Origin: Opitutia bacterium
Lineage (GTDB): Bacteria > Verrucomicrobiota > Verrucomicrobiia > Opitutales > Opitutaceae
NCBI GenBank assembly: GCA_002737275.1
Contig: NSIG01000016.1
Location: 10,737-49,616 of the forward strand
DNA: 38,880 nt
Reading direction: 5' to 3'
In this document: one piece after another, positions 25,604 through 33,967 of the stretch
How the letters are laid out: each line of letters opens with the position of its first letter
How positions within the stretch are numbered: the first letter of the stretch is position 1
Translations under genes and position numbers: made by a program
The notes under the pieces: generated by a model
Told to the model about the DNA's origin: nothing
The model's input: only the letters and a program-made list of their open reading frames with translations
Database searches by the model: none

Positions 25604-26931
25604 CACCCCAGAAGAGTTTCACGTGGGCCATCGCTTGGGGAGTCGCGACGGCTCTGAGTTTCCCGGCCTTCGCTGCCGGCAAATCAGCCAGCCAAGCCAA
25701 CATCGTTCTGATCATGGCCGACGACCTCGGCTACGGTTCGTTGGGCTGCTACGGCAGCACGGAAAACAAAACACCCCACCTCGACCACCTCGCCGCCGGC
25801 GGCATGCGATTCACCGACTTTCACAGTAACGGCCCCATGTGTTCACCCACCCGCGCCGCCCTGTTAACCGGTCGCTATCCGCAGCGCTGCGCTTGGGTTC
25901 CCGACGAGGAACTCTCTCCGGTCTTCCAAGAACAGCGCCGGAAAAACCCTAAGCAACGTTGGGCGTGGGGCCTCTCGCCCAGTGAAGTGACCGTCGGCGC
26001 CTTGCTGCGGTCGGCCGGCTATCGCACTGCCCTCATCGGCAAGTGGCACCTCGGCTACGATTTCAAATTCCATCCCCTGAACTACGGCTTCGATGAATTC
26101 CGCGGCTTCGTCGGCGGCAACGTCGACTACCGCACCCACTTCGCCAGTCACGGCGAGCAGCAGCTCGATTGGTGGAACGGCAAAAAAATCGCGAACGAGG
26201 CCGGCTACACGACGGACCTCTTGACCAAGTATGCCGCCGAATTCATCGCCCAAAACGAAGACGCGCCGTTCTTCCTCTTTTTCTCCCACGCGGCTCCGCA
26301 CGATCCGTGGCAGAGCCGGGATCCCGCGCAGACAAATTCTCCTGTGGAAATCTATCGCGAAATGATCGAGGGAGTGGATGCGTCGGTCGGCGCCATCGTC
26401 GCCACGCTGCGCACGCACGGCCTGGAGAAAAACACTCTGCTGCTCTTTTGCTCGGACAACGGAGCCGCTCCGCCGCGGGGTGTTCCCGCGAACGGCCGCC
26501 TCAAAGGACGAAAGGGCAGCATGCACGAAGGCGGCCACCGCGTGCCTCTCATCGCTTCATGGCCGGGTGTGACTACGGCCGGTGCGACCAACAACGCCAC
26601 CGTGATGACCATGGATTTCCTGCCGACGTTCACGAACATGGCCGGGGCGACGACGCCCGTCCGCCATGTGATCGACGGCATCGACCTGATGCCGCAGCTC
26701 ACCGGTCAGGCGACGCCACCTCAGCGCGCACTCCACTGGCTCTTCGGCAGCGACTGGGCCGTGCGCCGGGGCGCTTGGAAGCTGGTGCAAGAAGGCGCGA
26801 AAGAGCTTTCCCTCGTCAACGTCGAGCAAGACCTCGCCGAAACCACCAACCTCGCCCACGTAAATCCAGCCCTCGTCGATGAACTCACGCGTCTTCACCA
26901 GCAGTGGATCGTCTCCGTCGGAAACAAATAA
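25600..26931 (+). CDS. Secreted S1-family sulfatase
   Basis: Removes sulfate esters from a carbohydrate in the periplasm or outside the cell. It is 443 aa with a signal peptide (…ALSFPAFAAG), starting at 25600. Metal-binding Asp pair DD at 41-42 (IVLIMADDLGYGSLGCYG). CSPTRAALLTGR at 81-92 is the C-x-P-x-R formylglycine signature, so Cys81 needs conversion by a formylglycine-generating enzyme, which is not in this window. GKWHLG (Lys148, His150), HAAPHDPW and SDNGAAPP complete the active site. It is the arylsulfatase-A-like S1 type; the subfamily cannot be read by eye. Three bases separate it from the MFS gene. It implies that the operon's glycan carries sulfate. Confidence 0.95.
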   Translation: MTPQKSFTWAIAWGVATALSFPAFAAGKSASQANIVLIMADDLGYGSLGCYGSTENKTPHLDHLAAGGMRFTDFHSNGPMCSPTRAALLTGRYPQRCAWVPDEELSPVFQEQRRKNPKQRWAWGLSPSEVTVGALLRSAGYRTALIGKWHLGYDFKFHPLNYGFDEFRGFVGGNVDYRTHFASHGEQQLDWWNGKKIANEAGYTTDLLTKYAAEFIAQNEDAPFFLFFSHAAPHDPWQSRDPAQTNSPVEIYREMIEGVDASVGAIVATLRTHGLEKNTLLLFCSDNGAAPPRGVPANGRLKGRKGSMHEGGHRVPLIASWPGVTTAGATNNATVMTMDFLPTFTNMAGATTPVRHVIDGIDLMPQLTGQATPPQRALHWLFGSDWAVRRGAWKLVQEGAKELSLVNVEQDLAETTNLAHVNPALVDELTRLHQQWIVSVGNK

Positions 26932-26934
26932 CTC

Positions 26935-28209
26935 ATGAGCTCAACTTCACCCTCTCTCCGCTGGACGATCGCCGTGCTCCTGTGTTTTTCGACCGCCCTC
27001 AACTACCTCGACCGCCAGGTGCTCTCGATTTTGGCCACTACGATCCAAAAAGATCTGGGGATCGACGACATCGGCTACGCAAAAATCACGACGTATTTTC
27101 TTCTCAGCTACACGATCATGTATGCGGTCAGCGGTCGCTTGGTCGATTTCCTTGGCACGCGCCTCAGTTTGGCGTGGGCCGTCGCGGGGTGGTCGGTGGC
27201 CGGCATGCTTCACGGTGCCGCCAACTCGGTGGCGCAATTGTCGTTGTGCCGGTTTATCCTCGGGACCTTTGAGGCCGCGAATTTCCCCGCCGGAGCCAAA
27301 GCGGTCTCCGAGTGGTTCCCGCTTAAGGAACGCGCGCTGGGCATGGGCCTCTTCGCCTCCGGGGGGGCCCTCGGCGCGGTGATTGCCTTCCCGATGGTGA
27401 CGTGGCTCGCGCTGAGTTATGGTTGGCGATCCACCTTCGTAGTGGTGGGCGCAGTCGGCTTCTTATGGGTGGTGGCGTGGCTCGTGGTCTGCAAGCGGGC
27501 GGCGCCCAAATTCGTCGAGGCAACCTCGACCAACCAACCCAATGGCGGCACCCCCGCACCTCTGGCAGAGAAGCCCTTTGGCTTAAAGGAGCTGCTATGC
27601 TACCGGCGGACGTGGGGCTGCATTCTGGTCCGGGTCTTCACCGATCCGATAATATATTTCATCAGTTTCTGGGTGCCCAAATACCTGACCGCCAACCACG
27701 GCTATACGCTCAGCGACATCGGTCTGTTTGCCTGGATTCCGTTCGCGGCTCTCTCGGCGGGACAGATCTCGGGCGGCGCGCTCGTAAACTGGCTGGTCGG
27801 TCGCGGCTACGGGCTGGACCCGGTCCGCAAGCACCTGATGCTTGGGGCCTCGCTGCTCGTGCTCGTGTCGGGGGCCCTGGTCGCCTTGACCACGAGTCCT
27901 TCGCTGGCGCTGGCCGGGGTGGCGTTTCTGGCGCTCGGCCACGGCCTCTTTGGAAATCTGGCCGTGCCGGCCGAGGTCTTCCCCTCCCATAGCGTCGCCT
28001 TTGTCACGGGCTTGGGCGGCACGCTCGGCGGCGTGGTCGGCATCATTTCCCAATTCTGCATCGCGTGGGCCGCGGGGCATCAGGGCTATCCCTACATCTT
28101 CGCCGTCTTCAGCGTATTTCCCTTGCTGGCATTTTTCTCGGTCAAACTGTTGGTCGGCCAACTCGGCGTAATTTCCCACCAACTTCCGCAAAAAATCACG
28201 ACTTCATGA
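26935..28209 (+). CDS. MFS transporter, ExuT/hexuronate-like
   Basis: An inner-membrane symporter of 424 aa with about 12 helices. LCFSTALNYLDRQVLSILATTIQKDLGI and LGTFEAANFPAGAKAVSEWFPLKERALGMGLFASGGALGAVIAFP are the conserved blocks of the anion:cation symporter branch that contains ExuT, GudP and related acidic-sugar transporters. PIIYFISFWVPKYLTANHGYTLSDIGLFAWIPF is also typical. It sits between the sulfatase and a Gfo/Idh enzyme, and its stop overlaps the next ATG by four bases (ATGA). It most likely takes up the monomer or small acidic sugar released from the glycan; the uronate preference is inferred from the family. Confidence 0.9.
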   Translation: MSSTSPSLRWTIAVLLCFSTALNYLDRQVLSILATTIQKDLGIDDIGYAKITTYFLLSYTIMYAVSGRLVDFLGTRLSLAWAVAGWSVAGMLHGAANSVAQLSLCRFILGTFEAANFPAGAKAVSEWFPLKERALGMGLFASGGALGAVIAFPMVTWLALSYGWRSTFVVVGAVGFLWVVAWLVVCKRAAPKFVEATSTNQPNGGTPAPLAEKPFGLKELLCYRRTWGCILVRVFTDPIIYFISFWVPKYLTANHGYTLSDIGLFAWIPFAALSAGQISGGALVNWLVGRGYGLDPVRKHLMLGASLLVLVSGALVALTTSPSLALAGVAFLALGHGLFGNLAVPAEVFPSHSVAFVTGLGGTLGGVVGIISQFCIAWAAGHQGYPYIFAVFSVFPLLAFFSVKLLVGQLGVISHQLPQKITTS

Positions 28210-29240
28210 GCCACCTTCCTCTACGTATCGCCATCGCTGGCGCCGGAATCATGGGGCGCGCCCACGCCGAAGCTTTTCTCGCGTGCGGTGCCCAGATTGT
28301 CGCCTGCGTGGATCGCAACGCGGATCGGGCCCATGAACTCGCGGCGGCGAGCGGCGGCACGGCCTTCAGCACGGTGGCCGAGGCGCTGCGGGAGAAGCCC
28401 GATGCGCTGAGCATCTGTCTGCCGCACAGCCTGCACTTCGATGCCGCCATGGAGGCCGTCGACCAGAACGTGGCGCTCTTGATGGAGAAACCCCACTGCA
28501 TCACGTTGGCCGAGTCCCGCACGTTGCGGGCCGCGTGTTCGCAACGCGGGGTGTTGGCGATGGCCGGGTTCACGCACCGCTTCCTCGCTACTTCGCGCAC
28601 CCTCAAAGCGTGCATCGCTTCCGGCCGATTGGGGCGGGTCGAACTCGCCGTGGACCGACTCGTGGCCAATGCCCTCGGCGACCATGCCCCTGCGTGGTAT
28701 CGCGACCGCGCGCTCGCCGGAGGCGGTATCGCGATGATCGGCATGATTCACTCGATCGACCGTCTGCGGTGGCTGCTGGACGCCGAAATCACCCGCGTGT
28801 GGGCGCTGACAAAAACACCCACAGGATCCTCCGAGGTCGAGCAGACCGCCCTCGCCCTGCTTGAGTTCTCCAACGGTGCCCAGGCTTCGCTGGTCGCGCA
28901 TCGCACCCCCGCCCCCGGCCACGAGCGCTCCCACCGCTACGAAATCTACGGCGAAAAACTCGTGGCGCATTGCGCGGTGGGCTCCTTCGCCCTCCAAGAG
29001 ATCGAATTGGTCGGACCCGGCGGGCAGGCCCGCGAAACCGTCACCGACGACCGTCCTTTTATCACCGAGATTCAGGAGTTCACCTCCGCGTTGATCGCCG
29101 GAAGAAATGCGACGCCCGATCTGCTGGACGCCGAGATCGCCTTGGGCGTCGTGCTCGCGATCTACGAATCGGCCCAAACCCATCAGCCCATTTCCATCCA
29201 AGAATTCCTCGGAGCCACCGCCACCCCCAACTCAGCTTAA
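28206..29240 (+). CDS. Gfo/Idh/MocA-family NAD(P)-dependent oxidoreductase
   Basis: A cytoplasmic sugar oxidoreductase of 344 aa. The Rossmann motif is GAGIMGRAHAEAF (about 12-24), the family Lys is in MEKPHC (EKP motif), and the substrate-side motif GGIAMIGMIHSIDRLRWLL supplies the conserved His and Asp. Its ATG overlaps the MFS stop, so it is translationally coupled to it. It probably acts on the imported sugar acid or sugar at C2 or C3, but members range from dehydrogenases to glycosidases and the sequence does not settle the reaction. The start at 28206 was chosen over an upstream in-frame start inside the MFS gene. Confidence 0.93.
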   Translation: MSHLPLRIAIAGAGIMGRAHAEAFLACGAQIVACVDRNADRAHELAAASGGTAFSTVAEALREKPDALSICLPHSLHFDAAMEAVDQNVALLMEKPHCITLAESRTLRAACSQRGVLAMAGFTHRFLATSRTLKACIASGRLGRVELAVDRLVANALGDHAPAWYRDRALAGGGIAMIGMIHSIDRLRWLLDAEITRVWALTKTPTGSSEVEQTALALLEFSNGAQASLVAHRTPAPGHERSHRYEIYGEKLVAHCAVGSFALQEIELVGPGGQARETVTDDRPFITEIQEFTSALIAGRNATPDLLDAEIALGVVLAIYESAQTHQPISIQEFLGATATPNSA

Positions 29241-29251
29241 ACGCCACCGCC

Positions 29252-30139
29252 ATGTCCGACCAAATCTTCCTCTCCAAATATAGCCCGCTGAAAAATATTC
29301 TGTTTGCCGATGACTTCGACAACGGGATCAACGGCTGGTGCGAGCTGATCGGTAACCACGACGGCGACCTGAACAAGGTGCGCAAAGTCATGGAGGATCT
29401 GCGCCCGCCCCAACTCTCGAACGCCAACTTCTTCGACATCGGCAGCCACGGTTCGCTGTCCGGCACCTACTCGATGAAGCTCGCGACCCGCGCCAAGGCC
29501 GGCCACATGGCCCAGACCATCAAGCGCGCGACCTCGCGCTCAAACGGCCGCGTGCGCGTCGAGTGCTACTTCACCTACAAGTCGGAGCAGATCTTCGGCG
29601 CCGCCACCAACTGGGATGGCAATGTCGATCCCTCCGAAACGAATTTCGGCGATTTCACGATCAGCAACGACATTTGCGAAGGCGACGACGGCGTGCGCTA
29701 TCACTGCGCGTTGCGCTACCTGAACACCGACGAGACCGGCAAACTCGTGCAGCACTGGATGTATAAGACCTCGGTGCAACCCAGCACCAAGATGGTGATG
29801 TCCGGCATGGTGCAGCCGAACTACGACTACCACGTCATCAACAAGAACGACTGGAAGCCCGTGCCGAACGGTCACCAGCCGCTGTGCTACAACGAGATTC
29901 CGACCAAGATCAACTGGCACTACTTGCGTTGGGACTTCGACACCCGCCTGCGCCGCAACGTCGAACTACAAGTGAACGACAAGATCATGCCCCTCCACGA
30001 TATCCCAGTCCCGGTCTACGAGCATCGCTACAAGGCCCTGAGCCGGCTGATGAATTTCTGCCTCGATGTGCGCACGCACCGGCCGGTCCGGAATTTTCTC
30101 TTCATCGATTCGGTGGTCGCTTCCTTCGAGCAACAATGA
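29252..30139 (+). CDS. Conserved protein of unknown function, 295 aa (glycan operon)
   Basis: I do not recognise this protein with certainty; it may belong to an uncharacterised DUF (DUF6772 comes to mind, unverified). It has no signal peptide or transmembrane segment and is predicted cytoplasmic. It is rich in aromatic residues and alternating hydrophobic strands (VRVECYFTYKSEQIFG, HYLRWDFDTRLRRNVELQVNDKIMPL, NFLFIDSVVASFEQ), suggesting a concanavalin-like beta-sandwich of the laminin-G or lectin kind. The opening ILFADDFDNGINGWCELIGNHDG resembles carbohydrate-binding proteins that begin 'DDFD…G'. It starts 11 bp after the Gfo/Idh gene and its stop overlaps the next ATG (ATGA). Being fixed between dehydrogenase and TIM-barrel-like genes suggests a role in sugar binding or modification. 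Confidence 0.85.
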   Translation: MSDQIFLSKYSPLKNILFADDFDNGINGWCELIGNHDGDLNKVRKVMEDLRPPQLSNANFFDIGSHGSLSGTYSMKLATRAKAGHMAQTIKRATSRSNGRVRVECYFTYKSEQIFGAATNWDGNVDPSETNFGDFTISNDICEGDDGVRYHCALRYLNTDETGKLVQHWMYKTSVQPSTKMVMSGMVQPNYDYHVINKNDWKPVPNGHQPLCYNEIPTKINWHYLRWDFDTRLRRNVELQVNDKIMPLHDIPVPVYEHRYKALSRLMNFCLDVRTHRPVRNFLFIDSVVASFEQQ

Positions 30140-31332
30140 GCTTCCTGCGCGCCATCAATCTTTTCCCCTGGGACGTGGCCAGCGAAGGCGCGGCCGAGTG
30201 CCTCGGCGCCATCACGGACCTCGGCTGCAATAGCGTCGTCCTAAGTCCGAACTACCATCGCGCCCGGCTATTTCGTCCGCGCACGTTGGGATTCTACAAT
30301 CGCCCGATTGATTGGTGCGATTTCCGACCCGATCCCTCGCTCTATGAAGAGCCCGGCCTGCTGCCGCCGATCAATCCAGACGCCCGCTGCGTCGAGGGCT
30401 GCCACCAAGCCGCCGTGGCGGCAAAGGCCAACGGTCTCGACGTGATCGTTTCGGTGGTCGGCTGTCACAACACGACGATTGGACTTAGCCACCCTGAGCT
30501 TTGCATTGAGAATGCCTTCGGCGACCGCTACGCATTTGCGCTCAGTCCGGCGCAGCCCCGCGTGCGCTCCTTCCTCGGCAGCCTCGTGCGTGACCTGTGC
30601 CGGCAATACCACCCAAGCTCAATTCTCCTCGACAGCTTCTCCTACCTCGACGCGGTGCACCGCGAACACCACGAGTTGATGTTCGTCAGCCCCGGCGCGT
30701 TTGGAAAATATCTGCTGTCACTGTGCTTCTGTCCGGCGTCATGCGCCCGCCTGCAACGCGAAGGAATCGATCCGGTGGCCCTGCGCACCCAGGTTATCAA
30801 ATTGGTGCAACACACGGTGGCGAATACCCCCGGTCCGCGTTCGCCGGAAGCCGAGCGGGATGAACTCACCGGGTTGCTGTTCGAGTTCCCGGAGTTTTTG
30901 GCGGCGGCGCGGATTCGCTCCGACATCGTGGCCGAGTTGCTTGCTCACATCGCGGCGATCGCCCGCGAAGAAGGCGTGCGCCTCCACAGCCAGAGCGCGT
31001 TGCTGGCCCGGCCAACCTCTCGGGTTTGGACGGAGGGCGCCGGTCTTCGCACCCGCGCCGAGTCCTGCGAGAAAATCTTTATCCAAGCCCATTGGCCGTC
31101 GGCGCGTGAAGCGATCCACGACTTGAGCTGGGCGGCCACCGTGCTTCCGGCCGAGCGCTTCGTGCTCGGCACCATGACGAGCGAGGACAACGTCGCGACC
31201 GAGGCCGACCTCGTGCAGCGCGCGGTGGCGGCGAAGCGCCTCGGCGCCGCTGGCGTCAGCTTCTACAACTACGGGCTCCTTTCGGCAGCCCGCCTGGGCT
31301 GGATCCGGACGGCGAACACCAGCACCCGATGA
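30136..31332 (+). CDS. Putative TIM-barrel carbohydrate enzyme of unassigned family, 398 aa
   Basis: No signal peptide, so probably cytoplasmic. The layout suggests a (beta/alpha)8 barrel: CNSVVLSPNYH, GLDVIVSVVGCHNTTIGLSHPELCIENAFGDRYAFALSPAQPRVRSFLGSL, SSILLDSFSYLDAVHREHHELMF, YLLSLCFC and later VLGTMTSEDN and GVSFYNYGLL at successive strand ends. The HN…HPE…NAFGD…PAQPRVR…L(D/E)SF…HHE order is one I have seen in uncharacterised proteins annotated as putative glycoside hydrolases. Candidate acid residues are the Asp of LLDSF and the Glu of HHELM. It overlaps the preceding gene by ATGA. Reaction unknown; it could hydrolyse, isomerise or epimerise a disaccharide or uronide. Confidence 0.8.
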   Translation: MSFLRAINLFPWDVASEGAAECLGAITDLGCNSVVLSPNYHRARLFRPRTLGFYNRPIDWCDFRPDPSLYEEPGLLPPINPDARCVEGCHQAAVAAKANGLDVIVSVVGCHNTTIGLSHPELCIENAFGDRYAFALSPAQPRVRSFLGSLVRDLCRQYHPSSILLDSFSYLDAVHREHHELMFVSPGAFGKYLLSLCFCPASCARLQREGIDPVALRTQVIKLVQHTVANTPGPRSPEAERDELTGLLFEFPEFLAAARIRSDIVAELLAHIAAIAREEGVRLHSQSALLARPTSRVWTEGAGLRTRAESCEKIFIQAHWPSAREAIHDLSWAATVLPAERFVLGTMTSEDNVATEADLVQRAVAAKRLGAAGVSFYNYGLLSAARLGWIRTANTSTR

Positions 31333-31405
31333 ATCTTTCCACCCTATTACCGGTATCGGGTTCACCGCCTGCCGATTCAACCCTCAAGCACCTCTGAATA
31401 ATTCT

Positions 31406-31735
31406 ATGATCCGTAATTCCCATACCGCAGTCCTGGAGCGAAACGTTACTTTCACCGACGTGTTGGTAACGGAACCCTATGAAGTCGCGTGGTCGAGCGA
31501 GGCCCGCGTCTTCGTGCGAGCCCTCGACTTGTGCGGCCACATCGAGGCGTCGGCCGAGATTTCCCCCGATGGCCTTTTTTGGATGCCCGAAGGCACTCCG
31601 CCCGTGACCCTCGCACATGCCGGACTGCTCTCGTTCCCCCTGCGCGACTACGGCCACTGGCTGCGCGTGGTCCTGCGGGTGACCGGTGAGACGCCCTCGG
31701 CCCGGGTGATCGTTTACGTGGCATTGAAGGAGTAA
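31406..31735 (+). CDS. Small orphan protein, 109 aa (glycan operon)
   Basis: A 109-aa protein lying 73 bp after the TIM-barrel-like gene and 10 bp before the beta-helix gene. It has no signal peptide or helix; alternating strands (VLVTEPYEVAWSSEARVFVRALD, IEASAEISPDGLFWMPEG, RDYGHWLRVVLRVTGETPSARVIVYVALKE) suggest a small beta-sandwich. It contains none of the motifs I know. It may be an accessory or binding subunit to the two unknown proteins before it. Codon use looks like that of its neighbours, so it is very likely real. Confidence 0.75.
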   Translation: MIRNSHTAVLERNVTFTDVLVTEPYEVAWSSEARVFVRALDLCGHIEASAEISPDGLFWMPEGTPPVTLAHAGLLSFPLRDYGHWLRVVLRVTGETPSARVIVYVALKE

Positions 31736-31745
31736 ACATACCGTC

Positions 31746-33947
31746 ATGACTATTCGCTCCCTCGTTCCCCTCACGGTCCGCCTCGCGCTGGTTCTGCTGC
31801 CCGTTGCACTCGTCGGCGCCACGCGCATTCACGTCGCCACGCAGGGTAACGATGCCCACGCGGGCACCACCGAGAATCCGCTGGCAACCCCGCAAGCCGC
31901 CCGCGACCAGGCGAGGCAGATCATCGCCCGAGGGCTCAACGAGCCCATTGAAATCGTCTTCGCTGCGGGCACCTACAAGCTGAAATCGCCGCTCGAACTC
32001 CGGCCCGCAGATTCCGGCACCGAGAAGTTTCCCGTCACCTGGCAAGCTGCGCCCGGAGCCAAAGTGATTTGGTGCGCGGGCCAAGCGATCCCGCAAAAAT
32101 GGAGCAAGGACACCGATGGCGTGTGGCAGGTAGACCTCAACGGCGTCGGCCCCGCGGCGTGGAATTTCCGGCAACTGTTCGTGAACAACCAACGCGCCAC
32201 CCGCGCCCGCTTTCCCAATGCCGACTCGCCCAACCCATTCCTCTACGCCACCGGTGGCGACCTAGACCACGCCATGATCGCCCCGGAGTTGGTCAAGGCA
32301 TCGTGGGGCAACGCCCGCGATGCGCAGATCAATATCGTCCCGCAGTGGCGGTTCTTCAACCAGTGGAACACGGTCACCAAGGTGGACGCCCAAACCGGGC
32401 GTATCGACATCACCGATAGCGAACGGCACGCGAAAATTATTCCTGGAAACTGGTTCTGGATCGAGGGCGTGCGCGAGGAACTCGACCAACCCGGCGAGTG
32501 GTTTTTCGATCAGACCACCCGTCGTCTTCACTATCTGCCGACGCCGGGCGTCGATCCCAACACCCTGGAGATCATCGCTCCCGTGCTGAACCGGATCGTC
32601 AACGCTCAGGGCGACGTCAATGCCGGCACTCACGTTCAACACGTGCATTTCGAAGGCATCGAGTTCCGCCACACGAGCTTTTCGCTGGGTCACATTGAGG
32701 CGCGCGTGCACACCGACACGGCGATCATGTTCGAGAACACCCTCGATTGCTCCGTCCGTAACTGCCACTTCGAGAACATCGGCGGTTACGCCCTATGGCT
32801 GCACCTCGACAGCCGCCGCAACAAATTTGACCGCAATACCGTCCGCCACTCCGGCGGCGGTGGCGTGCTCATGACCGGCGCGCGATTGTCCTACATGGAC
32901 GACACCAAGACTTACACCCCCGGCGCGGCGGCGGCCAAGGTCGCGCCCTTCCTCAACGAAGTCACCCGCAACACCGTCGAGCACTGCGGAAAAATCCGTT
33001 ACTACGGCGGCGGCGTGCACCTCGACTCGCGGCCCTTCAGCATGTCGATGGAGCCGGGAAATCTCATTTCGCATAACTACTTCAACGACCTCTCGCGCAA
33101 TGGCGTCTTCGCGTTTCGCAACCAGGGCGGCAGCGTGGTGGAGTATAACCACATCCACAATGCCATGCAGACGACCATCGACGGTGCCTGCATCCACTTC
33201 GCGACGATGAATCACCTCAACGCACCAAACTTCATCCTCAATAACTGGCTCTACGACGCGTGGGGCTACGAACAAAAGCCCAACGGCAAACCCGTTCGCA
33301 AACTCGGCAACGGCATCTTCCTCGACTGGGACACCAGCAACACCACCGTCCACGAAAACTGGATCTACAACTCCGTCGGCGGCGCCATCAAACCGATCTG
33401 GGAAAACCAAAACCTCGTCATCGAAAACAACCGCGAGTCCGCCACCCGCATCGTGCCGCCCTTCGTCGCTGAACTCGGCCCCAACGGCAAAGCCACCAGC
33501 GGCATCGACCTCGCGACGAATCGCCTCACCGGCAGCATCATTCATTACACCGATTCCAAACACGTCACCACGACCGGCAAGTGGAGCCCCGAAACGGCTA
33601 TCGGGATGTGGGGACTCTTCCGCTTCAACTTTTTGGTAGGCACCGCCGCTGTTCCAGCGAAAGCCATCTACACGCTCTCCATCCCGGAAGTCGGCACCTA
33701 CCAGATTTCGCTCCTCTACAAACCCGGCGCTGATCGGGCGTCGAACGTGCCGGTCGTCATCGACCATGCCGAAGGAACCGCGAACCTCACTTGGAATATG
33801 CGCAAGGGATCCAAGCACGCCTTCTCTGTCCCGATCGGCACCTATCGGTTCAATGCCGGGAAAAGCCACACGGTCACGCTCTCGACCGCGAATACGGATG
33901 GTAACGTGATCGCCGACGCGGTCGCCTTTGTGAAGGTCGCCGATTGA
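31746..33947 (+). CDS. Secreted parallel beta-helix glycoside hydrolase-like protein (GH141-like) with golvesin-like C-terminus
   Basis: A 733-aa exported protein with a signal peptide ending near VALVGA. Residues about 27-100 (IHVATQGNDAHAGTTENPLATPQAARDQAR) open a right-handed parallel beta-helix. VWQVDLNGV…FRQLFVNNQRATRARFPNAD is the block I associate with GH141 (alpha-L-fucosidase/xylanase) and related families. Helix rungs follow (HVHFEGIEFRHTSF, DCSVRNCHFENIGGYAL, NKFDRNTVRHSGGGGVLM, NLISHNYFNDLSRNGVFAF, VVEYNHIHNA). From about residue 595 a golvesin/xanthan-lyase-type C-terminal domain follows (YTLSIPEVGTYQISLLYKPG, VIADAVAFVKV). It probably attacks the sulfated glycan outside the cytoplasm. 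A polysaccharide-lyase activity is the main alternative. Confidence 0.85.
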   Translation: MTIRSLVPLTVRLALVLLPVALVGATRIHVATQGNDAHAGTTENPLATPQAARDQARQIIARGLNEPIEIVFAAGTYKLKSPLELRPADSGTEKFPVTWQAAPGAKVIWCAGQAIPQKWSKDTDGVWQVDLNGVGPAAWNFRQLFVNNQRATRARFPNADSPNPFLYATGGDLDHAMIAPELVKASWGNARDAQINIVPQWRFFNQWNTVTKVDAQTGRIDITDSERHAKIIPGNWFWIEGVREELDQPGEWFFDQTTRRLHYLPTPGVDPNTLEIIAPVLNRIVNAQGDVNAGTHVQHVHFEGIEFRHTSFSLGHIEARVHTDTAIMFENTLDCSVRNCHFENIGGYALWLHLDSRRNKFDRNTVRHSGGGGVLMTGARLSYMDDTKTYTPGAAAAKVAPFLNEVTRNTVEHCGKIRYYGGGVHLDSRPFSMSMEPGNLISHNYFNDLSRNGVFAFRNQGGSVVEYNHIHNAMQTTIDGACIHFATMNHLNAPNFILNNWLYDAWGYEQKPNGKPVRKLGNGIFLDWDTSNTTVHENWIYNSVGGAIKPIWENQNLVIENNRESATRIVPPFVAELGPNGKATSGIDLATNRLTGSIIHYTDSKHVTTTGKWSPETAIGMWGLFRFNFLVGTAAVPAKAIYTLSIPEVGTYQISLLYKPGADRASNVPVVIDHAEGTANLTWNMRKGSKHAFSVPIGTYRFNAGKSHTVTLSTANTDGNVIADAVAFVKVAD

Positions 33948-33967
33948 GTGGAAGCGCGAACGAAATC

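Noticed and set aside
33581-33607. Resemblance of 'gtggagccccgaaacggctatcggga' to the CCCGATG hairpin repeat
   Set aside because: The arms do not pair, and the sequence encodes a normal part of the golvesin-like domain (KWSPETAIGMWG).
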